57,283 bases of DNA from a virus: IMG/VR virus record IMGVR_UViG_3300032144_000012, positions 1 to 57,283 of that record. One strand, 5' to 3'. The stretch's first letter is position 1. Each line of letters opens with the position of its first letter. Shown piece by piece: positions 56,830-57,283 of the stretch. A program made the translations under genes and the position numbers. A model generated the notes under the pieces. It had not been told where the DNA came from. It did not search any database and saw nothing but the letters and a program-made list of their open reading frames with translations.

Positions 56830-57283
56830 TGGCCCAGCAATGCGCCGCGAACTCCAAGAGCACGGGCAAGCAGTGCGCCCGGAAGGCCATCGAAGGCGGC
56901 TTCACGTGCCGCGTCCACGGGTCCGGCACGAAAGCTGCGAAGGAAGCCGCCGCCCGCCGCCTCCAGCTAGCCGAAGCCGAACGGGCCGTCGTCTCCTTCG
57001 GCGCCCGCACCGACATCACCCCCGCCGAGGCCCTCCTCGAACAGGTCCAGTGGTGCCACGGGCACGTCGTGTGGCTGCGGGGCATGGTTCAGGCCCTCGA
57101 AGCCGAACAGTTGGCCGGCGGGGTCACGAAGCGCGCCGAGAAGGACGCACCCCTCGGCGTCGAGACGACGGAGACGTGGGAGGCCCGCCCCTCGGTGTGG
57201 CACGTCCTGTACGCCGAGTGGTCGGACCGGCTCGTCGCCGTGTGCGCTGCGGCGCTCAAGGCTGGTGTCGAACAGCGGAAGAT
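56829..57283 (+). CDS. Terminase small subunit (3' end outside window)
   Basis: 151 codons visible; ATG overlaps the HNH stop. N-terminal CAANSKSTGKQCARKAI and FTCRVHGSGTKAAKEAA, the Cys/His-containing start of many actinophage small terminases, then helix-rich parts ending EQVQWCHGHVVWLRGM and WHVLYAEWSDRLVAVC. It would recognise packaging sites and recruit the large subunit, whose C-terminal part opens the window. Confidence 0.85.
   Translation, partial: MAQQCAANSKSTGKQCARKAIEGGFTCRVHGSGTKAAKEAAARRLQLAEAERAVVSFGARTDITPAEALLEQVQWCHGHVVWLRGMVQALEAEQLAGGVTKRAEKDAPLGVETTETWEARPSVWHVLYAEWSDRLVAVCAAALKAGVEQRK

Noticed and set aside
1-57283. tRNA genes and CRISPR arrays
   Set aside because: No tRNA-like cloverleaf ends and no regularly spaced repeat-spacer units were recognised by eye; a tRNA scan would settle the former.

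Overview
The window reads as almost all of a temperate tailed-phage genome (siphovirus morphology) infecting a high-GC Gram-positive host, most likely an actinomycete. Reasons: very high GC, many GTG starts, two WhiB-type proteins, an actinophage-like head-tail cassette, a long tape measure protein, an integrase-repressor-Cro switch, and a GntR/DUF2637/FtsK-like set of the kind found on actinobacterial plasmids and integrative elements. The first gene is a terminase large subunit lacking its start and the last is a terminase small subunit lacking its end. The sequence therefore looks like a circular or permuted genome opened inside the terminase genes, with roughly 1 kb missing, and not a prophage read from att site to att site.

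Layout. 1-23.8 kb, forward: terminase, portal, MuF-like protein, scaffold, capsid, connectors, tail terminator, major tail protein, frameshifted tail chaperones, tape measure, baseplate and tail-tip proteins (one with a glycerophosphodiesterase domain), amidase endolysin and small membrane/holin proteins, closed by a strong terminator. 23.8-24.5 kb, reverse: a zinc-motif protein and a GntR regulator. 24.5-32.0 kb, forward: a conjugation-like module (DUF2637-type membrane protein, further membrane proteins, an FtsK/TraB-like ATPase, a YdjM-like membrane hydrolase) followed by small unknown genes. The first gene of this module carries 15 copies of the hexamer CCCTCA or its complement. 32.1-34.0 kb, reverse: membrane protein, tyrosine integrase, repressor. 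34.07-47.1 kb, forward: Cro-like protein, small genes, PD-(D/E)XK exonuclease plus RecT-like annealing protein, two WhiB proteins flanking a MerR-like protein, a Holliday-junction-resolvase-like protein, adenine and cytosine DNA methyltransferases, and a replication pair, one member of which ends in an HNH nuclease. 47.1-47.35 kb, reverse: a ribbon-helix-helix-like protein with its own operator array. 47.5-56.1 kb, forward: about 28 tiny coupled genes including an HNH nuclease, DUF4031, ASCH, a second HNH and a Fic protein. 56.2 kb to the end: an HNH gene and the terminase small subunit.

How it fits together. Divergent promoters at about 34 kb form the lysis-lysogeny switch. The early operon supplies recombination, DNA modification and host-interaction proteins. 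No polymerase, primase or replicative helicase is visible, so replication probably uses host machinery recruited by the protein at 44689. Structural and lysis genes form one long late operon. The GntR-controlled module may act in the lysogen. Nearly all non-structural genes overlap by 1 or 4 bases (ATGA/GTGA), and several gene junctions share the same short sequence, which suggests growth by cassette duplication and exchange. Functions are from motif reading only; no database search was run.
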